Below are positions 6,640 through 15,092 of a stretch of DNA of 64,000 nucleotides, one piece after another. Under the pieces are notes generated by a model, which ran no database searches, was not told where the DNA came from, and was given only the letters and a program-made list of their open reading frames with translations. Made by a program: the position numbers and the translations under genes. Numbering within the stretch: the stretch's first letter is position 1; every line of letters begins with the position of its first letter. This DNA is from Flavobacteriales bacterium (lineage in GTDB: Bacteria > Bacteroidota > Bacteroidia > Flavobacteriales_F > PHOS-HE28), in the NCBI GenBank assembly GCA_020635675.1, contig JACJZJ010000003.1:310001-374000 (forward strand). Direction: 5' to 3'.

Positions 6640-9303
6640 ATGCCCACACAGCGTTCGTGGTGGAGTTCCATCGTGACACGGGCCACCCTCGTGTTCACCG
6701 TGTTCGTGGTCGCCTCCACGCTGATCGCAGGTTTGCTGGTTTTTCGGGCGGGACGGGAGCAGATCGATGCGATGGCCCGCGAGGACCTCGGCCGTGCCCT
6801 GGACCTGACCGGCTTGCGATTGAGCACCTTCGCAAACACGCTGGACGACGATATCGGGTTCCTGGCGGACAACGATCCGGTGAACGATCTGGTGCGGTCG
6901 CTGTCCGTGAAGGACACGCTGCTTGCGCGAGCAGCGATCGACCGCGTGGCGCTCCTGATGGGGAGCTTCATCCGGAGCAGGTCGCTCTACGCTCAGGTCC
7001 GGTTGATCGAAGCGAACGACGCAGGGGAGGAACTGGTCCGGTTCGATCGCGACGGCGCGACGATCCGAAGGACACCGACCCCGGAACTTCAGAGCAAGGG
7101 CGACCGGGATTACGTGCAGCGTACCATCGTTCTGGGCAAAGGGGAACGCTATTTCTCCCCTGTGGACCTCAATCGCGAGCACGGCAGGATCTCGAGACCC
7201 GTGATGCCGACGTTGCGGGCGGGTACACCGCTTCGGGGGGATGATGGCGGTCTGGTGGGCATGGTGGTCATCAACGCCGACCTGCGCCCCTTGTTCAGCG
7301 AATTGATAGCCTCGGTCGGTCAGCGCCAGCAGCTGGTCATCGCCCGCGACGACGGTCAGTTGATCCTTCATCCGGATACGGCCCTGACCTTTCGTGACGA
7401 GTACGGAGGCAGCTACAAGCTTGCCGACCTGCTCGGTACGAACGAGGTTCCCCAGGAAGGGACCCTGGAGGTCGGTGCGCACATCTGGTCGCTCCGGACC
7501 GTTCGCCTCCATGCCCGGATGCGGCCGCTTACCATCGCCGTCTCAACGGATACGCGTCCCTTCGTCACGGAGTTGCGGGACCGGCGGAACAAGGCCATGC
7601 TCATCACGGTGGCCATTGCGGGCTCGTTCGTCCTGTTGAGCCTGGTATTTGCGCGCTCGATCGCACGTCGTCTGATGATCATTACGTCGCAGGTCGAGCG
7701 CTATGCGGCGGGCGATGCCACGACCGGGTTGCCAGTGCATCGCAAGGATGAGATCGGAAGGCTGGCAAGGGGATTTTGGCGCATGCAGGAGCGTATCGAC
7801 CTACGCGTGAAGGAGTTGGAAGAGGCGCGTGCCTCGGCCGAAAGAGCGGATGCCCGTCGACGGGAACTCCTGGCCAACATGAGCCATGAGGTGCGCACAC
7901 CTTTGAACGCCATTCTCGGCATGAGCGACGCCATCCGGCCGGAGGGCCTGGGATCGGCGGACAGGGAGCGCCTGTCCACCGTGCAGCGGTCGGCCCACCG
8001 ACTGAAACGACTGGTGGATGATCTCCTCCTGAGCGCGCGCATCGTCGAAGGACGCTTGAAGGTCGATCTGCAGCGGACGGACGTTCGACAGGTCCTGCAG
8101 GACGTGGCGCAGGCACACCGGCCCCTGGCCGAGGAAAAGGGTCTTGCCCTCCGCCTGAACCCCGGCAATGTCCGGGACGGATTCATCACGGACCCGTTGC
8201 GTCTGCACCAAATACTTGACAATCTGGTCGGTAATGCGGTGAAGTACACGGAACACGGCCATGTGGATATCGAGGCACACGAAGACAAGGACCGGTTGAT
8301 CATCACGGTATCGGATTCGGGACCCGGGATCGCGGAGGATCAGCGGTCCAGGGTCTTCGAACGCTTCGAGCAGGCTTCGCGCCGTGCCGGGGATGACCCG
8401 AGCGCCGGATTGGGACTGGCGATCACGAGCAGGCTCCTGGAATTGCTGGGAGGCGGGATCGATCTGGCGAGCACGGTCGGGGTCGGGAGCCGGTTCACCG
8501 TTCGCATCCCGGAAGGGTCGGGCACGGGAACGGTGCAGCGCCGCTCCGGGATGGACAAGCGGATCTTCCAAGGCCTTCGGGTGCTGTATGTCGAGGATGT
8601 TACAACGAACCGGATGCTGATGGAACATTGGGCCGGTGAGGGAGGCTGGAAATTGCGGCTCGCATCGAACGTCGCGGAAGCGATCGAAGTGACCAGGAAG
8701 GAATGCTTCGATCTGCTCCTGATCGACCTGGACCTGGGCGAGGATGCCAAGGGAACTGAACTCGCATGGCGCATCCGGGGCCTGCGCAAGTACAGGGCGG
8801 TCCCGATGCTGGCCGTAACCGCCTATGTGGACGACGACACCGCGGATGAAGCGCTCAAGGCGGGTTTGAACGACCGGATCACCAAACCGATCGATGTCGA
8901 CGAGCTCGCTGAGCAGCTGGCGTTCTGGTCGGGCCGGTCCGATGTGTATTGTGAGGAAACGGTGAACGTGAATGCGCTTTCAGCGCAATTCGACGATGAC
9001 CCCGAGCGCGTGCTCAAGGCGCTGGACCAATATCGGAAGGAGTTCCTCGGTGCACGGACCGCGATCCGGACAGCCAGCGAGCGCAACGACAGGGCGGCGA
9101 TCGACAGGGAGCGGCACAAGCTGCGCCCCCATTTCAAATTGCTCGGCATGGAACAGGGGATCATCGCACTCGACCATCTGGCCGGCGGTGTGGGGCAGGA
9201 CGCTCCGGACCTTCGCCCCATCATGGACGCCTTTCGGTGCTGCGAACGGGCGTTCCTGTTCCACCGGGCAAAGCTCCTTTTCAGAGAAGGTCCAGACGCT
9301 TGA
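6640..9303 (+). CDS. Hybrid sensor histidine kinase with receiver and C-terminal HPt domain
   Basis: 887-aa membrane sensor kinase. Domains in order: first membrane helix (about 14-35); a large extracytoplasmic sensor region resembling a double Cache domain (about 36-315); second helix (about 318-338); HAMP linker (about 339-392); coiled coil; HisKA with phosphorylated His416 in ANMSHEVRTPLNA; HATPase_c (N box LDNLVGNAVKYTE, then SDSGPGIAED and GLGLAI); receiver domain with DDLLID-type site Asp696; and a C-terminal HPt-like domain with His826 in RERHKLRPHFKLLG. Phosphate could pass His416 to Asp696 to His826 and then to a separate regulator. The adjacent LytTR regulator is the obvious candidate. 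The two genes converge and overlap by 23 bases. Confidence 0.9.
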   Translation: MPTQRSWWSSIVTRATLVFTVFVVASTLIAGLLVFRAGREQIDAMAREDLGRALDLTGLRLSTFANTLDDDIGFLADNDPVNDLVRSLSVKDTLLARAAIDRVALLMGSFIRSRSLYAQVRLIEANDAGEELVRFDRDGATIRRTPTPELQSKGDRDYVQRTIVLGKGERYFSPVDLNREHGRISRPVMPTLRAGTPLRGDDGGLVGMVVINADLRPLFSELIASVGQRQQLVIARDDGQLILHPDTALTFRDEYGGSYKLADLLGTNEVPQEGTLEVGAHIWSLRTVRLHARMRPLTIAVSTDTRPFVTELRDRRNKAMLITVAIAGSFVLLSLVFARSIARRLMIITSQVERYAAGDATTGLPVHRKDEIGRLARGFWRMQERIDLRVKELEEARASAERADARRRELLANMSHEVRTPLNAILGMSDAIRPEGLGSADRERLSTVQRSAHRLKRLVDDLLLSARIVEGRLKVDLQRTDVRQVLQDVAQAHRPLAEEKGLALRLNPGNVRDGFITDPLRLHQILDNLVGNAVKYTEHGHVDIEAHEDKDRLIITVSDSGPGIAEDQRSRVFERFEQASRRAGDDPSAGLGLAITSRLLELLGGGIDLASTVGVGSRFTVRIPEGSGTGTVQRRSGMDKRIFQGLRVLYVEDVTTNRMLMEHWAGEGGWKLRLASNVAEAIEVTRKECFDLLLIDLDLGEDAKGTELAWRIRGLRKYRAVPMLAVTAYVDDDTADEALKAGLNDRITKPIDVDELAEQLAFWSGRSDVYCEETVNVNALSAQFDDDPERVLKALDQYRKEFLGARTAIRTASERNDRAAIDRERHKLRPHFKLLGMEQGIIALDHLAGGVGQDAPDLRPIMDAFRCCERAFLFHRAKLLFREGPDA

Positions 9304-9961
9304 TCAGTTCGTTCCGGTAGGTCTCGCTCACCGGGATCAGGTCCCGTCCGATCTTCACGTCCGTGCTGTTGAGCTTCTCCACATGGGCCAAGTTCACAAT
9401 GTAGCTCCGGTGTACGCGGGCGAACCGGTCCGGAAGTTTTCGCTCCAGGTCCTTCATGTTCAACAGGCTGGTCATCTCCCGATCATCGAGGGCGAATCGG
9501 ACATAGTTCGACTCGCTCTTGATGTACCGGACCTGGGACAGGTCCAATTGGACGATATCGGAGCCGGTGCGGATGAAGACCCGTTCGGGTTCACCCTGCT
9601 TTACGCCTCGGGATCGTTTGTCGTTCGCTTTTCGCCATGCACGTGCGAATCGCTCGAAGCTCACCGGTTTCACCAGGTAGTCCACCACATTGAAACGGAA
9701 CGCCTCCAGTGCGAACGTCGGGTCGCCCGTGATGATGACCACGGGCTGGTCCGGGTCAATGGCCTCCAGAACTTCCCGACCGTTCATTCCAGGGAGGTCC
9801 AGGTCGAGCAGGACCAGGTCCGCCGATCGGTCCCGCACGGCTGCGGCCGCGGCTTTGCCGTCCGTCGCTCGTTCCACCAGGGCCTTGGGTTCGACCTTCA
9901 GGCAGTGATGCTCGAGCAGATCAGCGGTCAGAGGATCGTCGTCCACGATGAGGATCCGCAC
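9281..9961 (-). CDS. LytTR-family DNA-binding response regulator
   Basis: 226 aa from a GTG start. Receiver domain with acidic pocket VDDD (7-9) and phosphoacceptor Asp53 in LVLLDLDLPGMNG, the Thr-containing ITGD motif and a Lys in YLVKP. A C-terminal LytTR DNA-binding domain (about 128-225) shows VRYIKSESNYVRF and FARVHRSYIVNLAHVEKL. GTG is preferred because MRILIVDDD puts the receiver at the normal N-terminus. An upstream in-frame extension of about 49 residues is proline-rich and unlike the family. It is probably the output partner of the convergent hybrid kinase, whose HPt domain could supply phosphate. Target genes are unknown. Confidence 0.9.
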   Translation of the reverse strand: MRILIVDDDPLTADLLEHHCLKVEPKALVERATDGKAAAAAVRDRSADLVLLDLDLPGMNGREVLEAIDPDQPVVIITGDPTFALEAFRFNVVDYLVKPVSFERFARAWRKANDKRSRGVKQGEPERVFIRTGSDIVQLDLSQVRYIKSESNYVRFALDDREMTSLLNMKDLERKLPDRFARVHRSYIVNLAHVEKLNSTDVKIGRDLIPVSETYRNELIKRLDLL

Positions 9962-10100
9962 GGCACCAAAATAATCGCCTTGGGCTTCGGCCGGTCCACA
10001 TGACGCCCCGGCCGGTTGGCAGGGGATACGACCGCTCTGGCACGGTGTGGGGCGGTAATGGGGCGAGGGTCCTGTAGTTTCCGGGTCCATCCTTCGCATC

Positions 10101-11636
10101 ATGGCCACACTGAAACGCGTTCTGATCCTCCTTTCCCTCCTGGTCGTCGTCGGTCTCCTGGCCGGTATGGCCGGCTTTCAGGTCGGACAGGCCCAAGGGC
10201 CCATGGGGGGCAACGGCCCGGACCTGCACCTTTTCCAGGGCCGTCCCACGGTGAATCCGGACTATGACCCCAACTACGACTACGGGCTAGGCGATAGCTA
10301 TATCACGGAATTGACCCCTTATCCCAAATGTGACAAGGGTGACCGGACACCGTTCGATCTCTGGCGCTACGCAGGCAAGGGCAAGAGCAGCTACACCACC
10401 ACAGAGTTGCCGATGTCCTTTGAGGCGTGGGTGAAGATGAACACCGATCGGAAGCCGGAGTTGATGAAGGAAGTGCGTGATTACATGGCCGGCCGGTATG
10501 ATCTGAACGGACGGACCATCCCGGGCGTCACCATGGGAGGTGGCCACAAGGCCGTGATGGCAGGCCCGGTGTCACGTCTGTCGCCGGGGGTGAAGAGTTG
10601 GGAGGCGCTTGCGGCCATGAGCGCGGATGAGATCAAGCAGAAGGACGTGTTCCCTTACAAACCGCTTGCGCATCCGATCCAATCGACCGCGCACATGGTG
10701 TTCCCGGACAACTGGCTCCGGAACCATCCCGAGGACCGGCGTATGGACGTGGACCATGACATCCCGGACGCGTACCTGCCCGAATTCCCTCCACCGCTTT
10801 TCCTTACGACGCACAAGGAGCTCGGTGACGTGACCAAAGGTGTGGAGGTCACGATCAGCAACTACTTCGAGATCTTCGACGGCCTTTGCACCCCCGAACA
10901 AATGGAGGGCCTCCAGGAGCTGTTGCGCCCATCGCCCACCACCTGGTTCAATCATACCACGCATCGCATCACACAGGAGGCGAGCGTCGGGGTCGCCTGT
11001 TTCAGTTGTCATGTGAACGGGCACACCAATGGAGCGTTCGAACTGGCCCCGGATTCTCGCCCGAACCTGGCCCGCCTGCGGATGGACACCCCGACCATGC
11101 GCGGCAACTTCAATGAAATGCAGCTCAGCAGCAAACGCAGCATTAGGAGCATGGACCACTTCGCCGAGGTGGAGGAATATTTCGACGGGGACCAGGCGAT
11201 GCAGGCGGCCATCGGACCGCGTGGCATCCAGAGGAGCTTCAGCAACCGGATGGGCGACTTCAACTCCATCATCGATTTCCCTCCCGCGCCCAAGCTCGAT
11301 CCGCTGTCGCGCCTCATCCCGGACAAATGCACGCCTTCGGAACTTCGTGGCGAGCAGCTCTTCAAGGGCAAGGCCATGTGCAGCCAGTGCCATTACGGAC
11401 CGGCCTTCACGGACGACTACCTGCACGATCTACAGGTCGAGCGTTTCTACCATGGTCGTCCGGAGGGACCGATCAAGACCTTCCCGCTCCGGGGCATCAA
11501 GGATTCGCCACCCTATTTCCATGACGGCCGCTTGATGACGCTGGACGACACCGTCGAATTCTTCAACCTGATCTTCGGCCTCAAACTGACCGCGCAGGAG
11601 AAGGACGACCTGACGGCGTATCTGCTCTGCCTATGA
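10101..11636 (+). CDS. Di-haem cytochrome c (cytochrome c peroxidase / MauG-like)
   Basis: 511 aa. N-terminal signal anchor (about 5-28) then an exported domain with two c-type haem motifs: CFSCH at residues 300-304 and CSQCH at 427-431. The C-terminal part (GEQLFKGKAMCSQCHYGPAF, then LRGIKDSPPYFHDGRLMTLD) has the layout of the second haem domain of di-haem peroxidases. The N-terminal 290 residues do not match that family and may hold a substrate- or partner-binding region. Predicted to be periplasmic and membrane-tethered. It is coupled (ATGA) to a DoxX-like membrane protein. Peroxidase activity is not certain; an electron carrier or oxidase is equally possible. Confidence 0.75.
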   Translation: MATLKRVLILLSLLVVVGLLAGMAGFQVGQAQGPMGGNGPDLHLFQGRPTVNPDYDPNYDYGLGDSYITELTPYPKCDKGDRTPFDLWRYAGKGKSSYTTTELPMSFEAWVKMNTDRKPELMKEVRDYMAGRYDLNGRTIPGVTMGGGHKAVMAGPVSRLSPGVKSWEALAAMSADEIKQKDVFPYKPLAHPIQSTAHMVFPDNWLRNHPEDRRMDVDHDIPDAYLPEFPPPLFLTTHKELGDVTKGVEVTISNYFEIFDGLCTPEQMEGLQELLRPSPTTWFNHTTHRITQEASVGVACFSCHVNGHTNGAFELAPDSRPNLARLRMDTPTMRGNFNEMQLSSKRSIRSMDHFAEVEEYFDGDQAMQAAIGPRGIQRSFSNRMGDFNSIIDFPPAPKLDPLSRLIPDKCTPSELRGEQLFKGKAMCSQCHYGPAFTDDYLHDLQVERFYHGRPEGPIKTFPLRGIKDSPPYFHDGRLMTLDDTVEFFNLIFGLKLTAQEKDDLTAYLLCL

Positions 11637-12112
11637 ACCTGGTACGGGCCATCGACCGGCCGCGCTCCCGCCGAACCGCCTTGCGGATCACACCGCTGCT
11701 GTACCTGCGCCTGAGCATCGGCCTTTGCTTTCTGTGGTTCGGTGCGCTCAAGTTGGTGCCCGGCCTGAGCCCGGCGGAGTTCATCGCTGAACGCACGATC
11801 GCCACGCTCACCCTCGGCCTGGTCCATGGCACCAGTGCGCTGGTGCTGCTTGCGTTGCTGGAGATGGTCCTTGGCGCCGCACTGGTGTTCCGGATCGGCC
11901 TGCGTCCGGTGCTTTTCGTGTTGATGGGGCATATGCTCTGCACTTTGGCGCCGATGGTCCTGTTCCCCGGTGAGGTCTTCACGCATGTACCCTACGGTCT
12001 TACCCTGCTCGGCCAGTACATCATCAAGAACTTCGTGATCATGAGCGGTGCTTGGATCGTGCTGCAGAACCTGGACGCAGGGCCGTCCATGGATCGCACC
12101 CACGCCCGTTGA
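11633..12112 (+). CDS. DoxX/DUF417-like integral membrane protein
   Basis: 159 aa with about four membrane helices (LLYLRLSIGLCFLWFGALKL; ALVLLALLEMVLGAALVF; VLFVLMGHMLCTLAPMVLF; IIKNFVIMSGAWIVL). The first helix ending in FGALKLVPG matches the DoxX-like/DUF417 group, where it reads WFGxxKF. DoxX relatives are linked to quinone-dependent oxidation or redox homeostasis, but this subfamily is uncharacterised. Its start overlaps the stop of the di-haem cytochrome by 4 bases, so the two are translationally coupled and may form one redox unit. It ends 32 bases before a strong bidirectional hairpin. Confidence 0.7.
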   Translation: MNLVRAIDRPRSRRTALRITPLLYLRLSIGLCFLWFGALKLVPGLSPAEFIAERTIATLTLGLVHGTSALVLLALLEMVLGAALVFRIGLRPVLFVLMGHMLCTLAPMVLFPGEVFTHVPYGLTLLGQYIIKNFVIMSGAWIVLQNLDAGPSMDRTHAR

Positions 12113-12144
12113 CCCGCATCCTGCACCCGCCTCGCATATCCAAT

Positions 12145-12184
12145 ATGCATGAAAGGCCGGTCACTGGACCGGCCTTTCATGCAT
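12145..12184. terminator. Bidirectional hairpin terminator
   Basis: Perfect 18-bp inverted repeat (left arm 12145-12162, right arm 12167-12184) with a 4-base loop ACTG. The core is GAAAGGCCGGTC paired with GACCGGCCTTTC. It sits midway between two convergent genes and is flanked by A/T runs on each strand (CTTTC, then GTTTTG), so it should stop transcription in both directions. Confidence 0.85.
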
Positions 12185-12197
12185 GTTTTGGGACAAT

Positions 12198-14435
12198 TCA
12201 GTTCATGGCCTTGGTCCCAGCGGGAAGCTGGGCCCCATTGGTCGGTGCGGCATCCGCGTCCGCGGCATCCTCATGTGGCTTGGTCACCAGCGTCATCTCG
12301 TTCACGAGGTGGCCGGCACCGGCGTACTTGTCGATCACCCAGAGCACGTACCGGATGTCCACGCTGATTGTCCGCTGCAGTTCAGGTTCGAACGCGATAT
12401 CACCGCTCATCGCCTCCCAATTGCCGTCGAACGCGATGCCGATGAGCTCGCCGTAGGCGTTCAGCACGGGACTCCCGCTGTTGCCGCCTGTGATGTCGTT
12501 GTTGCTTAGGAAACACACGTCCAGGTCCCCGTTCGCGTTGGCATAGCGACCGAAATCCCTCTTGCTGAGCAGCTCGTGCTCGCGGGCCGGCACCACGAAC
12601 TCGTCGTTCGTATTGTCCTCCTTCTCCAGGATCCCCCGGTAGGTGGTCTGCATGTCATAGTAGACGGCATCGGCCGGGTGATAGCCTCCGACAACGCCAT
12701 AGGTCAGCCGCATCGTGCTGTTGGCGTTCGGGTACCACATCTTCTGGGGGGCCTTGGCGCGCATGGCCGCCACCATCAGGCGATAGCCTTTGTCGATGTC
12801 GACCTGTGCGGCATCCACCGCCGGGCCCAGCATGGCGCGGTAGTGCATCAGGCAGCTCTCCATGGTCTGCATGCCCATGTCCTTGTCCAAGGTCTTGAGG
12901 TTGGGCTTGGCCAGGAATGCGTCCAAGCGGGTCCGATCGGTGAGCACGCTGGTGCTGAACAGCTTGGCCGCCCACTTGGTGAAGTCGCCCTTGAACTTCT
13001 TCTCCACCGTGCCCATGACGCTCGGCTGCAGGTCGCGGTCCACATCCTCGTGGATCATCCGGAACATGGCTGCTGTGATCTTCTGGTCCGTGGGGGCGTG
13101 GTAGTCCTTGAAGAAATCATCGGCCGCCGCCTGGACACGGGCCACCTGTGCGGCCACCTTGGCGGCATCGTTCGGATCGGTGCGCAATTGGTTCAGCAGC
13201 CCGTACATCCGGAAACCCATGATCACCATCTCGCTGCCGAACGCGGCCTCCTGCATGTAGGTCGTCGCCTTCTCGAACTTGGCGCGCTCCGCATACCCGT
13301 TGTCAAGGAGCGTGAGGAATTCGCCCCAATCGCCCTTGCGGTCCGGATCGGCGTTCACCCATGTGAGAAGCTCATCCTCCTGCTTTTTCTTTTTGTCGTA
13401 GACGTGCAGGCGTTTCAGACCACGCTGCTGGCCGATGAAGTACTTCCAATAATTGCTCACCTGTGCGTACTTGCTCGCGTATTGGATGCGCACCGCCGGG
13501 TCGGCATCCATGTCCTCTTTCATCAGATCCAGCTTTTCGCCCCGGATCTTCACGCGGCTGGGTTGCTCGACATCCAAAGCCAGTTCCACACCCGCGCTGC
13601 AGAGGAAACGGTCCGTGCTGCCGGGGTAGCCCATGATCATGGCGAAATCGCCTTCCTTCACGCCGTTCAGGCTCACCGGGAAATGCCATTTCGGCCTGTA
13701 TGGAACATTATCCGCGCTGTAGTCGGCCGGTTCGCCGTCCTTACCGGTGTACACCCGGAACATGCTGAAATCGCCCGTATGTCGGGGCCACATCCAGTTG
13801 TCGGTGTCACCACCGAATTTGCCTATGGCGCTTGGCGGTGCACCTACCAGGCGCACGTCGCGGTAGGTCTTGTATACGAAAAGGTAGAATTCATTGCCCT
13901 CGAACATGGTCTTGAGCGTGGCGCTCATGCCGTTGTCGGTGGAGACCTCGCCCTGGATGGTCTGCGCCAGTTCGTCGATCTTGGCCTCCCTGTCGGCTTC
14001 GCTCATGTCCGCGCTCAACTCGGCCAGGACCCGTTCGGTCACATCATCGATCCGTACCAGATAGCTCACGGTCAGGCCGGGCACGTTCAACTCCTGGTCA
14101 CGGGTCATTGCCCAGAATCCGTCCGTGAGATAATCGTGGTCCACCGAACTGAAGCCCTGGATGGCATCGTAACCGCAGTGGTGGTTCGTAAGGAAGAGGC
14201 CCTGCTCGCTGACCATTTCGGCGCTGCAGAAGCCCGGTCCCATGCGCACCACGGCATCCTTGAGACTGCTCTTGTTGATGTCGTAGATGTCCTGGGCGGT
14301 GAGCTTGAACCCGAGTTCACGCATCTGTGACTCGTTCACCTGTTGGAGCTTGTTCAACAACCACATGCCCTCGTGGGCGCTCGCGGTGCTGGATACGAGG
14401 ATCGCTGCGGCTAGCAGCAGGTACAGCTTCTTCAT
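12198..14435 (-). CDS. S46-family dipeptidyl-peptidase (DPP7-like)
   Basis: 745 aa. A secretory signal (MKKLYLLLAAAILVSSTASA) directs it to the periplasm. S46 enzymes remove dipeptides from peptide N-termini. The triad is visible: His85 in FLTNHHCGYDAI, probable Asp222 in PRHTGDFSMFRVY and Ser653 in TGGNSGSPV. The residue 18 positions after the serine is Gly (AFDGNWEAMSGD). In Porphyromonas DPP11 this position is Arg and selects Asp/Glu, while DPP7 has Gly and prefers hydrophobic P1, so a DPP7-like specificity is inferred. The ATG before the signal peptide is chosen over one 13 codons upstream. It is monocistronic, with a -7 element about 37 bases upstream and a hairpin downstream. Confidence 0.93.
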   Translation of the reverse strand: MKKLYLLLAAAILVSSTASAHEGMWLLNKLQQVNESQMRELGFKLTAQDIYDINKSSLKDAVVRMGPGFCSAEMVSEQGLFLTNHHCGYDAIQGFSSVDHDYLTDGFWAMTRDQELNVPGLTVSYLVRIDDVTERVLAELSADMSEADREAKIDELAQTIQGEVSTDNGMSATLKTMFEGNEFYLFVYKTYRDVRLVGAPPSAIGKFGGDTDNWMWPRHTGDFSMFRVYTGKDGEPADYSADNVPYRPKWHFPVSLNGVKEGDFAMIMGYPGSTDRFLCSAGVELALDVEQPSRVKIRGEKLDLMKEDMDADPAVRIQYASKYAQVSNYWKYFIGQQRGLKRLHVYDKKKKQEDELLTWVNADPDRKGDWGEFLTLLDNGYAERAKFEKATTYMQEAAFGSEMVIMGFRMYGLLNQLRTDPNDAAKVAAQVARVQAAADDFFKDYHAPTDQKITAAMFRMIHEDVDRDLQPSVMGTVEKKFKGDFTKWAAKLFSTSVLTDRTRLDAFLAKPNLKTLDKDMGMQTMESCLMHYRAMLGPAVDAAQVDIDKGYRLMVAAMRAKAPQKMWYPNANSTMRLTYGVVGGYHPADAVYYDMQTTYRGILEKEDNTNDEFVVPAREHELLSKRDFGRYANANGDLDVCFLSNNDITGGNSGSPVLNAYGELIGIAFDGNWEAMSGDIAFEPELQRTISVDIRYVLWVIDKYAGAGHLVNEMTLVTKPHEDAADADAAPTNGAQLPAGTKAMN

Positions 14436-14471
14436 GAAAAGTGGTGTTCTGGTCTGCAACGAAGGGGGTGC

Positions 14472-14479
14472 CAAAGGTA
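14472..14479 (-). promoter_or_regulatory. Bacteroidota -7 element upstream of the S46 peptidase
   Basis: TACCTTTG on the minus strand, an exact TAnnTTTG match, 36 bases from the chosen ATG. A start site about 5 bases downstream of the element would give a leader of roughly 30 bases. An alternative ATG at 14474 would fall inside the element, which argues against the longer protein. Confidence 0.5.
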
Positions 14480-14544
14480 GCAGCTAGCCGCGGGTGGATG
14501 GCGCAGCGGGGTGATGGAGCGCGCTGATGGTGATGACCGGGGCG

Positions 14545-15072
14545 TCAACGTTCCTCGATCCGCCAATCCGCCTGCAGCAGCAGGGAGTCGACGTGAATGG
14601 TGAATGCTTTCAGGGTGGCGGGAACGTGATAGCGCGCAAGTATGGTCTTGTCGCGGTCGCCGCTCACGACGTGCAGATGGGTGGTCGGCAGGTCCGTCAC
14701 CTGGGCGTCGTACTTGTCCTGCATCGTGAAAAGCCCGATCCGTTCGGCCTCTTCGAGGATCTCTTCCAGTGTGCGGGGGCCGAAACGGGTCGTGTGGCGG
14801 CCGCTCAACTCCACATTGCTGCGGCCTTCGTACACGGCATATCCGCTGCGATAGAGGTCGATCGTGTAGGCGGGACAGCGACCGAAGCAGGGGGTACGTT
14901 CGATGTGGTAGAAGAGCGAATCCGCCGCTTCGGGACCGCCGTAGCGCGAACGTTCCTGCGCGGTGTCGCGGCCTGCGGAACAGGCGACGAACACCAGGCC
15001 GGCCAATGCTGCCATTCGGATCGCGATCACGCGGAGAGGGGTCCTTCCGTCTTCGACCTTGCTTCGTGCCAT
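14545..15072 (-). CDS. DUF6438-domain lipoprotein
   Basis: 175 aa. A basic leader and hydrophobic stretch end in LVFVACSAG, a plausible lipobox with lipidated Cys. The mature domain has the DUF6438 pattern: TPCFGRCPAYTIDLYRSGYA (two conserved cysteines), then YEGRSNVELSGRHTTRF. The function of DUF6438 is unknown. An inner ATG 19 codons further in (MAALAGLVFVAC) is an equally good start and gives a tighter lipoprotein signal. It begins 20 bases after the end of yidC on the same strand and is probably read through from it. Confidence 0.75.
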   Translation of the reverse strand: MARSKVEDGRTPLRVIAIRMAALAGLVFVACSAGRDTAQERSRYGGPEAADSLFYHIERTPCFGRCPAYTIDLYRSGYAVYEGRSNVELSGRHTTRFGPRTLEEILEEAERIGLFTMQDKYDAQVTDLPTTHLHVVSGDRDKTILARYHVPATLKAFTIHVDSLLLQADWRIEER

Positions 15073-15092
15073 CGCTCCGTTCCCTGTTCCGG

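Noticed and set aside
12576..14330. Long open frame (584 codons) on the plus strand opposite the S46 peptidase
   Set aside because: It is the antisense shadow of a strongly conserved gene with clear catalytic motifs; high GC leaves few stops in the opposite frame. No family motif is visible in the frame.
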